Shown: positions 7,922 through 14,699 of the stretch, piece after piece
Position numbering within the stretch: the first letter of the stretch is position 1
How the letters are laid out: every line of letters starts with the position of its first letter
Assembly: GCF_010682105.1 (NCBI RefSeq)
Contig: NZ_JAAGWH010000033.1
Coordinates: forward strand, 124,001 to 188,000
Direction: 5' to 3'
Length of the DNA stretch: 64,000 nucleotides
Origin: Modestobacter muralis
GTDB taxonomy: Bacteria; Actinomycetota; Actinomycetes; Mycobacteriales; Geodermatophilaceae
The notes under the pieces: generated by a model
The model's database searches: none
Seen by the model: only the letters and a program-made list of their open reading frames with translations
What the model was told of the DNA's origin: nothing
Program-made: the position numbers and the translations under genes

Positions 7922-9112
7922 GTGGACATCGAAGCGTTCCGTCGCTCGCCAGCCGGCAGGCTCGACCCGGTCAGCGGGTTCGATGAGTACCTCAAGCGGC
8001 CGTTCAGCCACTTTGCCTTCACCCCGCACCCCCTGCCCGAGTCGATCCCCCTCGAGGAGGCGACCTACCAGGCGCTCTCCGTGGCTGACCGCGAGGTGGG
8101 ACGGCTCGACGCGGCGGCCGAGCGGCTGCCCAACCCGCAGCTGCTCATCCGGCCGGCTCTGATCTCTGAGGCGGTGAGCACCAGTGCCCTCGAGGGCACC
8201 CACGCGCCCCTCCTGGAGGTGCTGGAGGCTGACTTCGTTGAGGAGAAGCGGCAGAGCTCTGAGGTCCGCGAGATCCGCAACTACGTCACCGCGGCGGAGA
8301 CCGGGCTCAAGCGCATCGAAGAGCTGCCTGTGTGCTTGCGCCTGCTGAGCGAGCTGCAGAGCATCCTGGTGCGGGGGACGCGCGGAGACAGGTTCGACGC
8401 GGGTCAGTTGCGCGAGCAGCAGGTGTACATCGGGGAGCGGTCCGCCGGGATGGAGCGCAGCCGGTTCGTGCCCCCGCCGCCGGGTGCGCCGCTCCAGGAC
8501 GGCATCTCGGCATGGGAGAAGTGGGTCAACGCCCAGGACAGCATCCCGCTGCTCGTCAAGGCTGCCATGGCTCACTACCAGTTCGAGACCCTGCACCCGT
8601 TCTCGGACGGCAACGGGCGCATCGGCCGACTGGCGATCGTCCTGCAGTTGATCGAGGGCGAGGCGCTGCGCTACCCCATCCTCAACCTTTCGCCGTGGAT
8701 CGAGCCACGGAAGGAGCAGTACAAGGATCTGCTGCTCAAGTGCAGTGTCACCGGCGAGTTCGACGAGTGGATCCGCTTCTTCGCTGAAGCGGTGACTCAT
8801 CAGGCCCGTGACGCCGTCACGAGGATCGAGGTGCTCACTCAGATTCGGGCGGACATGCTCGAGGCCTTGCGTCAGGACAAGGCCAAGGGTGTCGTCCTGG
8901 ACATCGTCGAGGACCTCATCGGGTGGCCGGTCATCACCGTGACGCAGGCGGCCGCCCTGCACAACGTCACCTACCCGCCGGCGAACTCGGCCATCCAGCG
9001 ACTGCAGCGCCTCGGCTTCGTCGAGGAGATGACGGGACGCTCCTACGGGCGGGTTTACGCCTGCCCGGCCGTCATGCGGGCGGTCGAGCAAGAACTACCC
9101 GAGGCGGCGTAG
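7922..9112 (+). CDS. Fic family protein (AMP transferase fold, class II) with C-terminal winged helix
   Basis: The 396-residue protein has an N-terminal Fic_N-like region, the inhibitory-helix motif T87-SAL-E91-G92, and the catalytic loop HPFSDGNGRIGR beginning at His225. The inhibitory motif precedes the Fic core, which makes it class II, self-inhibited until the helix moves. The last 80 residues resemble a winged helix (VTQAAALHNVTYPPANSAIQ), suggesting nucleic-acid binding or autoregulation. The GTG at 7922 fits where homology normally begins (EAFRRSPAGR); an upstream GTG at 7853 would add 23 residues. No antitoxin gene is adjacent. Codon use is less extreme than in neighbours, which suggests transfer. 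Confidence 0.9.
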   Translation: MDIEAFRRSPAGRLDPVSGFDEYLKRPFSHFAFTPHPLPESIPLEEATYQALSVADREVGRLDAAAERLPNPQLLIRPALISEAVSTSALEGTHAPLLEVLEADFVEEKRQSSEVREIRNYVTAAETGLKRIEELPVCLRLLSELQSILVRGTRGDRFDAGQLREQQVYIGERSAGMERSRFVPPPPGAPLQDGISAWEKWVNAQDSIPLLVKAAMAHYQFETLHPFSDGNGRIGRLAIVLQLIEGEALRYPILNLSPWIEPRKEQYKDLLLKCSVTGEFDEWIRFFAEAVTHQARDAVTRIEVLTQIRADMLEALRQDKAKGVVLDIVEDLIGWPVITVTQAAALHNVTYPPANSAIQRLQRLGFVEEMTGRSYGRVYACPAVMRAVEQELPEAA

Positions 9113-9171
9113 CCCTTCCCCGCTGACCGTCGGGCGCCCCGCCCAGCTCAGCTGAGCGAGGCGCCGGACTA

Positions 9172-9359
9172 TTAGTCGGTTTGCGCGGCGCGTCGAGCGG
9201 CGATGAGTTGCTCACGTTCTTCGATCGACGGCCGCCGGCCACATGCGCCTCCTCTGTGGCCGTTCGCGGCGACAAGGAGTTCCGGCGGACGATCGCAGCA
9301 GCCAGCGCCTTGCCGGCCGCTGCGATCGCCTCGTCACGTGTCGGTTGCCGCTGAGTCAC
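9172..9359 (-). pseudogene. Small accessory protein gene, frameshifted
   Basis: From GTG 9359 the frame reads VTQRQPTRDEAIAAAGKALA and onward to ATEEAHVAGG. A second frame then continues PSIEEREQLIAARRAAQTD and stops with TAA at 9172-9174. Inserting one C after GGCGGCC near 9234-9240 restores one reading frame of 62 residues. The joined pattern (basic, alanine-rich helix, GGPS, EE-E-LIA) looks like a small actinobacterial protein of unknown role. It lies 26 nt after the HTH gene on the same strand, so the two probably form an operon. Confidence 0.5.
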
Positions 9360-9385
9360 TTGAGCTCGGCCAGAAGGTCGAGGCA

Positions 9386-9672
9386 CTACGCAGGCGGTGC
9401 CTCGATCAAGTGCCATCCGCGCTCGGCGGTGTAGGCGACCGCGGCCCGCCCCGGGTCGACGCTCAACGGCGCCGGACCGTCGTCGACCAGGTGCAGGTGC
9501 TGGCTCGCTGTCCGCCGAGGCACGCCGAGGCGCACCAGGTCGCTGTGCACGGTCGAAGCGCCACGCCCAACCGCTCAGCCACCCGCAGGATGGACAGTCC
9601 ATTGTTGTATAGCTCCGCCCCCTGACTGGCCCGCCCAGACGACGGCTGCTGCGCGGGCGCCGCCCCGGTCAC
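9386..9672 (-). pseudogene. Short helix-turn-helix protein gene, frameshifted (resolvase-HTH-like)
   Basis: GTG 9672 overlaps the stop of the upstream 110-residue gene (GTGA). The first frame contains LYNNGLSILRVAERLGV, the start of a recombinase-type helix-turn-helix. The recognition helix continues in another frame as ASTVHSDLVRLGVPRR, then runs through AYTAERGWHLIEAPPA to TAG at 9386-9388. Adding one G in GTGGCGCT (about 9557-9562) restores a 95-residue protein. It is either a decayed DNA-binding protein or a sequencing error; it is too short to be a whole recombinase. Confidence 0.6.
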
Positions 9673-10001
9673 TGACCGGCCCCGTCGAGCCGGTCGAAAC
9701 ACCTCAAAAGCGCCGCGGCCAGCTTGCGGCCCTCAGCGCTGTCGGGGATCTCGGCCCCGATCCATGCCAGGTGGATGATCGTGTTCCGTGGTCGGACGAC
9801 GATGCCCGCGGCCGTCGGCTTCAGGAGGTCGCTCTGCACGATCTCGACGGTCACCGGGCCGACCTCTCCGCCGGACCAGACGCTGGCCTGAGTGGGTGAG
9901 GTCCAGCTGTGGTGGACGGCCGTGTCGCCGAGCTCGACGTGGCGGTGCGAGATATGGCTGGCCTGTGCCCAGCCTGGACGGGGCATCAGTCCCGCGATCA
10001 C
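9669..10001 (-). CDS. Hypothetical protein, first gene of a small accessory operon
   Basis: A 110-residue frame from GTG 10001 with no family I recognise. It is predicted soluble, with a beta-rich middle (VGPVTVEIVQSDLLKPTAAG) and a C-terminal helix (EGRKLAAALLRCFDRLDG). It overlaps the HTH gene by 4 nt, which supports it being real and co-translated with it. An internal ATG at 9986 is an alternative start. Confidence 0.5.
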   Translation of the reverse strand: MIAGLMPRPGWAQASHISHRHVELGDTAVHHSWTSPTQASVWSGGEVGPVTVEIVQSDLLKPTAAGIVVRPRNTIIHLAWIGAEIPDSAEGRKLAAALLRCFDRLDGAGQ

Positions 10002-10503
10002 CGGGCCCAGCTGGCCGCCGTCGCGCAGAAGGTGCTCCGAGGCTCCAGCGGCGATCGAGTATCTCAGTGGTGTCGTTTTGGGGAGTCTTTCGGCTGGTGC
10101 CGCTAGCGTTCTCCGTTAAGGTCCTTGCCCTCCTGAAGGGGTGGGGATCTGGGGCCCGTCCGGTGTTGTCCGCACCGGCCGAGCCTGTCTCGTCTCAGCT
10201 GGGCGGCGGAGACGTGTCTGGGGGCGCCGCCATCGGCGGCAGCGGGGTCACGCGGTCGACGTACTGGCCAGCGCATGGCACACCGATGGCACGACACGTC
10301 GTCAGGCGTGGTGAGTCAGCAAGAGTGGTCGAGAGGCATCGGCCCAGCTCAGGCCCGAGCGCGACATCAACCTGCTGGCTGTTGGCTCCCTAGCAGCGGT
10401 CAGGGCGCTGTAGGCGAGCCCGCCGATGAGCAGCCCGGTGGCCAGGGGCGCGATTGTTGCTGCACGCTGGATCGGGAGCCCGGCGGGCCCTAGCGTTCAT
10501 GCG
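10002..10503. other. 500-nt gap without a convincing gene; MFS promoter at its end
   Basis: Open frames here have no recognisable product and no coding-like start. The only feature I can support is TAGCGT at 10491-10496, seven bases before the MFS GTG, a leaderless-type -10 box. The stretch may be eroded coding DNA of the accessory region. Confidence 0.4.
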
Positions 10504-11823
10504 GTGCCCAGCCTGCTCCGTGTCCATCGGGACTTTCGGCTCCTGTGGGCGGGCGACACCGTCAGCGCCGTCGGCGATGCCGTCACCTTCGTCGCGTTCC
10601 CCCTCGTTGCCCTTGAGACGCTGGGGGCGAGCACAGCAACCGCGGCACTGCTGAGCGGTGTGCCGTCGGTGCCGATGTTGGTGCTCGGGCTCCCGATCGG
10701 TGCATGGGTGGACCGGTTACCTCGTCGGCCGATGTTCGTTGCCAGCACGATGGCCGCCGGGGCCGCGGTCGCCAGCGTGCCTCTGGCCGCGGTGCTCGGG
10801 GTTCTGTCGATGGCCCAGCTGGTACTCGTCGCCCTGGTCATGGGGACGGCGCAGGTGGTCTCGCAGACCGCAGCAGGCGCCCTGCTGCCCGAGGTCGTGC
10901 CGCGCGATCGGCTCGTCGAGGCCAACGGTGCCCTGCAGGTCAGCGGGTCGGCCGCGCAGATCGGCGGCCCCAGCCTGGGCGGGCTGCTGGTGCAGGTGCT
11001 GGGCGCTGCCGGTGCGCTCGTGGCAGACGCGATCAGCTTCGTCCTCGCCGGGCTGGTCGTTCTCGCGGTGCGCAGCCGGTCCGCCGTCCGGGTCCGGGAG
11101 TCCCGCCGCCGGGGATCGCTGTGGCGGGAGATCGCCCTCGGTCTGCGGCACGTGTTGGCCGATCCGGTGCTGCGGGTGCTCATGGTCAACGCTGCGATCG
11201 CCAACCTGGCGCTGAGCGCGGTGTTCGCCCTTCTCGTCCCCTTCCTGAGCCGTACGGTCGGCCTGGCACCCGGCCTGCTCGGCCTGCTGCTCGGCATCGG
11301 CACCGGAGGCGGACTGGTCGGCGCCGCGCTGGCCGGCCGGCTCGCCCGGCGACTGGGGACGGCACGGCTGGTGCTCAGGTCGGTGCTGCTTGCGGCACCC
11401 TTCGGGCTGCTCATGCCGCTGGCGGCGCCCGGTTGGCGGCTGGCGTCGTTCGTCGCTGGGCTGTTCGTCGTGTGCGTGGGGTTGGGCCTCTACAACGTCA
11501 CGGTCGTCAGTTACCGGCAGGCGGCGACGCCGCCGGAACTCCTCGGGCGGGTGACATCGGCGATGCGCGTGGTCCAGCAGGGCGTGATGCCCCTCGGCGC
11601 ACTGATGGCCGCCGGTCTCACTCTCGCCCTCGGCGCTCGGGGCGCCCTGGCCGTATCGGTCGCGATCGACCTGATACCCGGCCTGGTCCTGCTTGCCAGC
11701 CCGGTGCGGCGGCTGCGGGAGCTCCCCGTACCTGACGATGATCGAGGCCTGGTGCTGGAGAAGCAGGTCCCGCCTGCGGGCGGGGCCAGCAAGCTGCCGA
11801 CGATGCACGAGCCGACGAGTTGA
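10504..11823 (+). CDS. MFS transporter (enterobactin exporter/EntS-like fold)
   Basis: The 439-residue protein has about 12 membrane helices, the MFS motif region GAWVDRLPRRPM after helix 2, and a central cytoplasmic loop rich in Arg (SRRRGSLWREIALGLRHV), a pattern of the MFS_3 drug/siderophore exporters. The GTG at 10504 is chosen because a TAGCGT box lies exactly 7 nt upstream and the first residues VPSLLRVHRDFRLLWAGD match the usual start of the family. The frame is open further upstream to an ATG at 10426, which would add 26 atypical residues. The substrate is unknown. Confidence 0.85.
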   Translation: MPSLLRVHRDFRLLWAGDTVSAVGDAVTFVAFPLVALETLGASTATAALLSGVPSVPMLVLGLPIGAWVDRLPRRPMFVASTMAAGAAVASVPLAAVLGVLSMAQLVLVALVMGTAQVVSQTAAGALLPEVVPRDRLVEANGALQVSGSAAQIGGPSLGGLLVQVLGAAGALVADAISFVLAGLVVLAVRSRSAVRVRESRRRGSLWREIALGLRHVLADPVLRVLMVNAAIANLALSAVFALLVPFLSRTVGLAPGLLGLLLGIGTGGGLVGAALAGRLARRLGTARLVLRSVLLAAPFGLLMPLAAPGWRLASFVAGLFVVCVGLGLYNVTVVSYRQAATPPELLGRVTSAMRVVQQGVMPLGALMAAGLTLALGARGALAVSVAIDLIPGLVLLASPVRRLRELPVPDDDRGLVLEKQVPPAGGASKLPTMHEPTS

Positions 11824-12032
11824 CGGCCACCCCTGTCAGGCGTGCGGCTCTGGTCCTCGTTGTGAGCCGGAATCCGTAGGACCGCATCCGGGCGGATTCG
11901 GTCAGCACGGTGGGCATGGGACGACCTGGCACGGTGGACGCCTCGGACGTCTCCCCGGATCGAACAGCTGGTGGCGTTCAGTCGCCTACTCGGGCAGGCT
12001 GGCTGCAGAGGCAGGCGTGTCTGCGGCTGCCT
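11824..12032. other. Intergenic region, no gene seen
   Basis: GC-rich sequence after the MFS gene. Short open frames on both strands lack starts with ribosome sites and have no recognisable products. It leads directly into the tRNA-like fragments. Confidence 0.4.
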
Positions 12033-12068
12033 TGCGAGGTTGCGGGTTCACGTCCCGTCGGCTCCACT
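12033..12068 (+). other. tRNA-like 3' half fragment
   Basis: GCGGGTTCACGTCCCGT forms a T-arm (5-bp stem, 7-base loop) and is followed by CGGCTCC, A, as an acceptor 3' strand would be. No matching 5' half (expected to start GGAGCCG) lies upstream. This looks like a tRNA remnant or the attachment end left by an integrated element. Confidence 0.35.
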
Positions 12069-12072
12069 TCTC

Positions 12073-12100
12073 GGGGTCGTAGCTCAATCTGGTAGAGCGC
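12073..12100 (+). other. tRNA-like 5' half fragment
   Basis: GGGGTCG followed by TAGCTCAATCTGGTAGAGC looks like the acceptor 5' strand and D-arm of a tRNA. The anticodon arm and 3' half are missing: the sequence turns into an unrelated palindrome at 12106. It starts 4 bases after the 3' half fragment of a different tRNA, as if a tandem tRNA pair had been cut at both outer ends. Confidence 0.35.
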
Positions 12101-12105
12101 GCAGT

Positions 12106-12134
12106 ACCCCTGTTCGGCTGAGCCGAGCAGGGGT
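12106..12134. repeat. Near-perfect 29-nt palindrome
   Basis: ACCCCTGTTCGGCT and AGCCGAGCAGGGGT pair over 14 positions with one G-T wobble and a single central base. As RNA it would form a strong hairpin, but no T-run follows. It abuts the tRNA-like 5' fragment and may be a junction scar or a terminator. Confidence 0.5.
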
Positions 12135-12265
12135 GCTGTGTTCTGCGGAACGATCCTTCTCGGCCAGTGAGTACCAACGCGACCACATGGCGGAGCAGCA
12201 GCTCAGTGTCTTGTTCAGATGATCATCGTCGACGTCCCGATTCACCGTCTGACCCGTCGGGCGCG

Positions 12266-12715
12266 TCAGGGCCGCTCGGTCCTGCGCGGGTCGAACTCGG
12301 CCCACCAGCGGCTCACGGGCTTCGGGACGCCGGAGCCGAGCAGCACGCTGCCGAGCGCGGTGCGGAACGCCTGGCTGCGGCGGGCTGCCCGGTCCGCGTC
12401 GGGCAGGACGGCCAGCCCGTGTCCGCTGTGCGACAGCAGGTGCTCCATGGGCCCGGCGCCGATCATGGCGAGCAGGTCTGCGTCGCCCGCCGCGCTCTCC
12501 GCGAGGACGACCAGCGCTTCGACGACGCCGGGCGTCCTGTCGTCACATGCGACGTGCATGAAGTCGGTGGCGCCTCCCCACTCGTGCGACCGCCACTCGG
12601 TCGCCCAGTCCGCGGCCCACGCCTCGACGCTGGGCCAGCGGATCTCCGTCCTCTCGAATCGGTCGATGAGCCGACACGACCCGTCGGGGTCGAAGAACGC
12701 CTCGGTCACCAGCAC
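12266..12715 (-). CDS. Conserved hypothetical protein (DUF6869-like)
   Basis: About 149 residues from GTG 12715 (GTG 12709 is equally possible; an ATG at 12841 adds 42 proline/arginine-rich residues). The pattern VVEALVVLAE, LAMIGAGPMEHLLSHSGHG and a C-terminal RWWAEFDP resembles small immunity-like or accessory proteins in which a GAGPLE-LL motif is conserved. The function is not known. It is divergent from the small membrane protein at 12871. Confidence 0.6.
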   Translation of the reverse strand: MLVTEAFFDPDGSCRLIDRFERTEIRWPSVEAWAADWATEWRSHEWGGATDFMHVACDDRTPGVVEALVVLAESAAGDADLLAMIGAGPMEHLLSHSGHGLAVLPDADRAARRSQAFRTALGSVLLGSGVPKPVSRWWAEFDPRRTERP

Positions 12716-12870
12716 GCTCGTCAGTCCGGGGGAGTCCGGCGTGCGGCGGGATCCATTTCCGGCACAGGGGCGTTGGCCTTCAGTAGAGGACGGCCGGCGC
12801 CGATGTGTCCAAGGCACGAGGACGCCAGGACCCTGGACCATCAGCCCGGCCGCGTGAACGAGGAGGACCC

Positions 12871-13068
12871 GTGAACTACCTGCGCCAGCTCCAGTCCGAG
12901 CGACCCGTGGTGTTCTGGGTCGTGCTGCTGGTGGGCTTCTTCGTCGCCTTCCAGCTGCTGATCTTCCTCGCCACGCTGATCATCGGGCCGTTCGGCTTGC
13001 CGTCCTGGGTCCCGCTGGTGGTCGTCGTCGGCGGCTTGGTCCTGGTGGCCCGCCGCCAGCAGCGTTAG
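12871..13068 (+). CDS. Small two-helix membrane protein
   Basis: A 65-residue protein with two hydrophobic segments (VVFWVVLLVGFFVAFQLLIF and WVPLVVVVGGLVLVA) and a basic tail RRQQR. GTG 12871 has AGGAGG five bases before it, which fixes the start; the upstream ATG frame is not needed. No function can be assigned. Confidence 0.7.
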   Translation: MNYLRQLQSERPVVFWVVLLVGFFVAFQLLIFLATLIIGPFGLPSWVPLVVVVGGLVLVARRQQR

Positions 13069-13080
13069 GGCTCGAGCAGG

Positions 13081-13401
13081 TCAGCCCTGCTCCCGGCCGG
13101 GTAGCGGAGCGCCGTTCAGGAAGGCCTCGTAGACGTCCCGGACGTCGTCGTCCACCTGAGGGACGACGGTGCTGTAGCGGGTGTCCGAGCGATCCCGGTG
13201 TGGGCCGGACAGCCAGAACTCCTCGTCGGTGTCGACGTCGTAGAAGTTGGCATCGAACATGCCCGCGGCCCGGCGCAGGGTCCGGTCGCGCCAGTACGCG
13301 GTCTGCCAACTGGACGTGAACCGGACGGAGCTGATCCAGCACGGACCGCGGTCGATGTCGTGACCGGACTTGAGCTGGACGAACATCACGCGCTCCGGCA
13401 C
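13081..13401 (-). CDS. Conserved actinobacterial hypothetical protein
   Basis: A 106-residue protein rich in aromatic and charged residues (DIDRGPCWISSVRFTSSWQT, AAGMFDANFYDVDTDEEFWL). The sequence type is familiar from uncharacterised actinobacterial proteins of about 100 residues, with no known function. GTG 13401 has GAGGAG six bases upstream; an ATG at 13386 with GGAG is the alternative. It may be co-transcribed with the TM protein gene at 13451-13936, which would lie upstream on the same strand. Confidence 0.65.
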   Translation of the reverse strand: MPERVMFVQLKSGHDIDRGPCWISSVRFTSSWQTAYWRDRTLRRAAGMFDANFYDVDTDEEFWLSGPHRDRSDTRYSTVVPQVDDDVRDVYEAFLNGAPLPGREQG

Positions 13402-13450
13402 GTTCGACTCCTCAGGTCGGCGGGGGCCAGGACGGGCCGTTGCTCGCCCC

Positions 13451-13936
13451 TCACGGGCAGGGGCGCCAGGTGTCGCCGTCCTTCTCCAGCGGCAGCACCG
13501 TGGTGGTGTCCAGCCCGCTCGTCGTCTCGAACACCAGGCGCGCCTCGCCGGAGGTCCGGCCGTTGCTGCTGACCACGTTGATGCCCTCCAGCCGGTAGCC
13601 GGTGACGTCGGGCGACGAGTACTCCTGCGCCAGGGCGTCCGCGGTGACCACCGACCGGTCGCTCTCGCAGAGCTGGCCCTGGGCGTCGTCCCACCGTCCC
13701 TCGACCAGCGCGGTGGCGTAGTCCTCGGCGGCGGTCCGCGCCGGGCCGAGCGTGCCGAGGAACGCGCGGACGCCGAACCAGACCGCCACGCCGAGGCAGA
13801 CGAGCGCGAGCACCCCGATCGGCAGCCCGATGGTGAGCCACCGGGACCGCCGGCGCGGGGGAGCGGGCTGGTACGGGTGGGCCGGCGGGGCCCACGGTTC
13901 CTGCGGGTACGTTATCGGGCTCGTTCCTCTCGGCAC
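13451..13936 (-). CDS. Single-pass membrane protein with extracytoplasmic NTF2-like (DUF4878-type) domain
   Basis: The protein starts with a Pro/Tyr-rich cytoplasmic tail, then RRRSRW and one membrane helix (LTIGLPIGVLALVCLGVAVW), then about 100 residues resembling small NTF2-like folds (AAEDYATALVEGRWDDAQGQ to DTWRPCP). Two cysteines, one after GQL and one near the C-terminus, could form a disulfide. GTG 13936 is the only usable start near the tail, without a strong ribosome site, so the start is uncertain. Confidence 0.6.
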   Translation of the reverse strand: MPRGTSPITYPQEPWAPPAHPYQPAPPRRRSRWLTIGLPIGVLALVCLGVAVWFGVRAFLGTLGPARTAAEDYATALVEGRWDDAQGQLCESDRSVVTADALAQEYSSPDVTGYRLEGINVVSSNGRTSGEARLVFETTSGLDTTTVLPLEKDGDTWRPCP

Positions 13937-14078
13937 GGCACCGGCTGTTGCCGGCACCGGCGGGCAGCATGGCGGTCCACGGCGCCCGAGGGAAGCCCGT
14001 CGCCGTCCGGACCTCGCCCGGGTGCGACGCGATGGGGCAGGATCGGCCTCGTCGTCCGACTCACCGGGAGCCCCTGTC

Positions 14079-14699
14079 GTGACCGTCCCACCCGCACACC
14101 AGCCCCAGGCCGCCATGGTCGTCCCGCTGTTCTTCATCCGGCAGCGGATCACGGTGATGGTCAACCGCTACGAGGTCCTCGCCGCCAACCCCGACGGCAC
14201 CGAGGGTCCGCTGATGGCCCTGGCCGAGCAGAAGCGGATGAAGCTGAAGGAGGAGGTGGTCTTCTACGCCGACGAGAGCAAGAGCCGCCGGGTGTTCTCC
14301 TTCAAGGCCCGCCAGGTGCTGGACGTCAGCGCGCAGCACGACGTGTTCGACGAGTACGGCGCCCCGCTGGGCATGTTCAGCAAGGAGTTCGGCGCCAGCC
14401 TGCTGCGCTCGACCTGGAAGCTGAGCGCGCCGGGCGTCGACGCGGTCGGGCAGGAGCGCAAGCTGTCGATCGCCCTGCTGCGCCGGTTCTGGGACCTGAT
14501 CCCCTACATCGGCGACATCTGGGTGCCCTTCGTCTTCCACTTCGACTTCCTCGACCAGAAGACCGGGGCGCCGGTGCTCACCAGCGAGCGGAAGATGGCC
14601 ATCCGGGACCGCTACACCGTCACCGTCCCCGACCCGCGGCTGGACTTCCGCGTCGCGGCCTCCATGGCCGTCGCCCTGGACGCCCTGCAGAGCCGCTAG
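14079..14699 (+). CDS. Phospholipid scramblase/LURP-one-like protein
   Basis: A 206-residue beta-barrel type protein: FFIRQRITVMVNRYEVLA, then repeated strands with FSFKARQVLDVSAQHDVFDE and a late hydrophobic strand VPFVFHFDFLDQ. The fold is that of the LURP-one/scramblase superfamily; its role in bacteria is unclear. GTG 14079 has GGGAG eight bases upstream; ATG 14115 is the alternative. The stop overlaps the stop of the reverse transcriptase gene on the other strand. Confidence 0.7.
   Translation: MTVPPAHQPQAAMVVPLFFIRQRITVMVNRYEVLAANPDGTEGPLMALAEQKRMKLKEEVVFYADESKSRRVFSFKARQVLDVSAQHDVFDEYGAPLGMFSKEFGASLLRSTWKLSAPGVDAVGQERKLSIALLRRFWDLIPYIGDIWVPFVFHFDFLDQKTGAPVLTSERKMAIRDRYTVTVPDPRLDFRVAASMAVALDALQSR

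Noticed and set aside
9788-10393. A 201-codon plus-strand frame in the accessory stretch
   Set aside because: It overlaps the better-supported minus gene at 9669-10001 and is Arg/Ser/Pro-rich without any recognisable feature.
12033-12100. A complete or permuted tRNA gene
   Set aside because: The two halves have acceptor strands that do not pair with each other (GGGGTCG versus CGGCTCC), and no anticodon arm is present.
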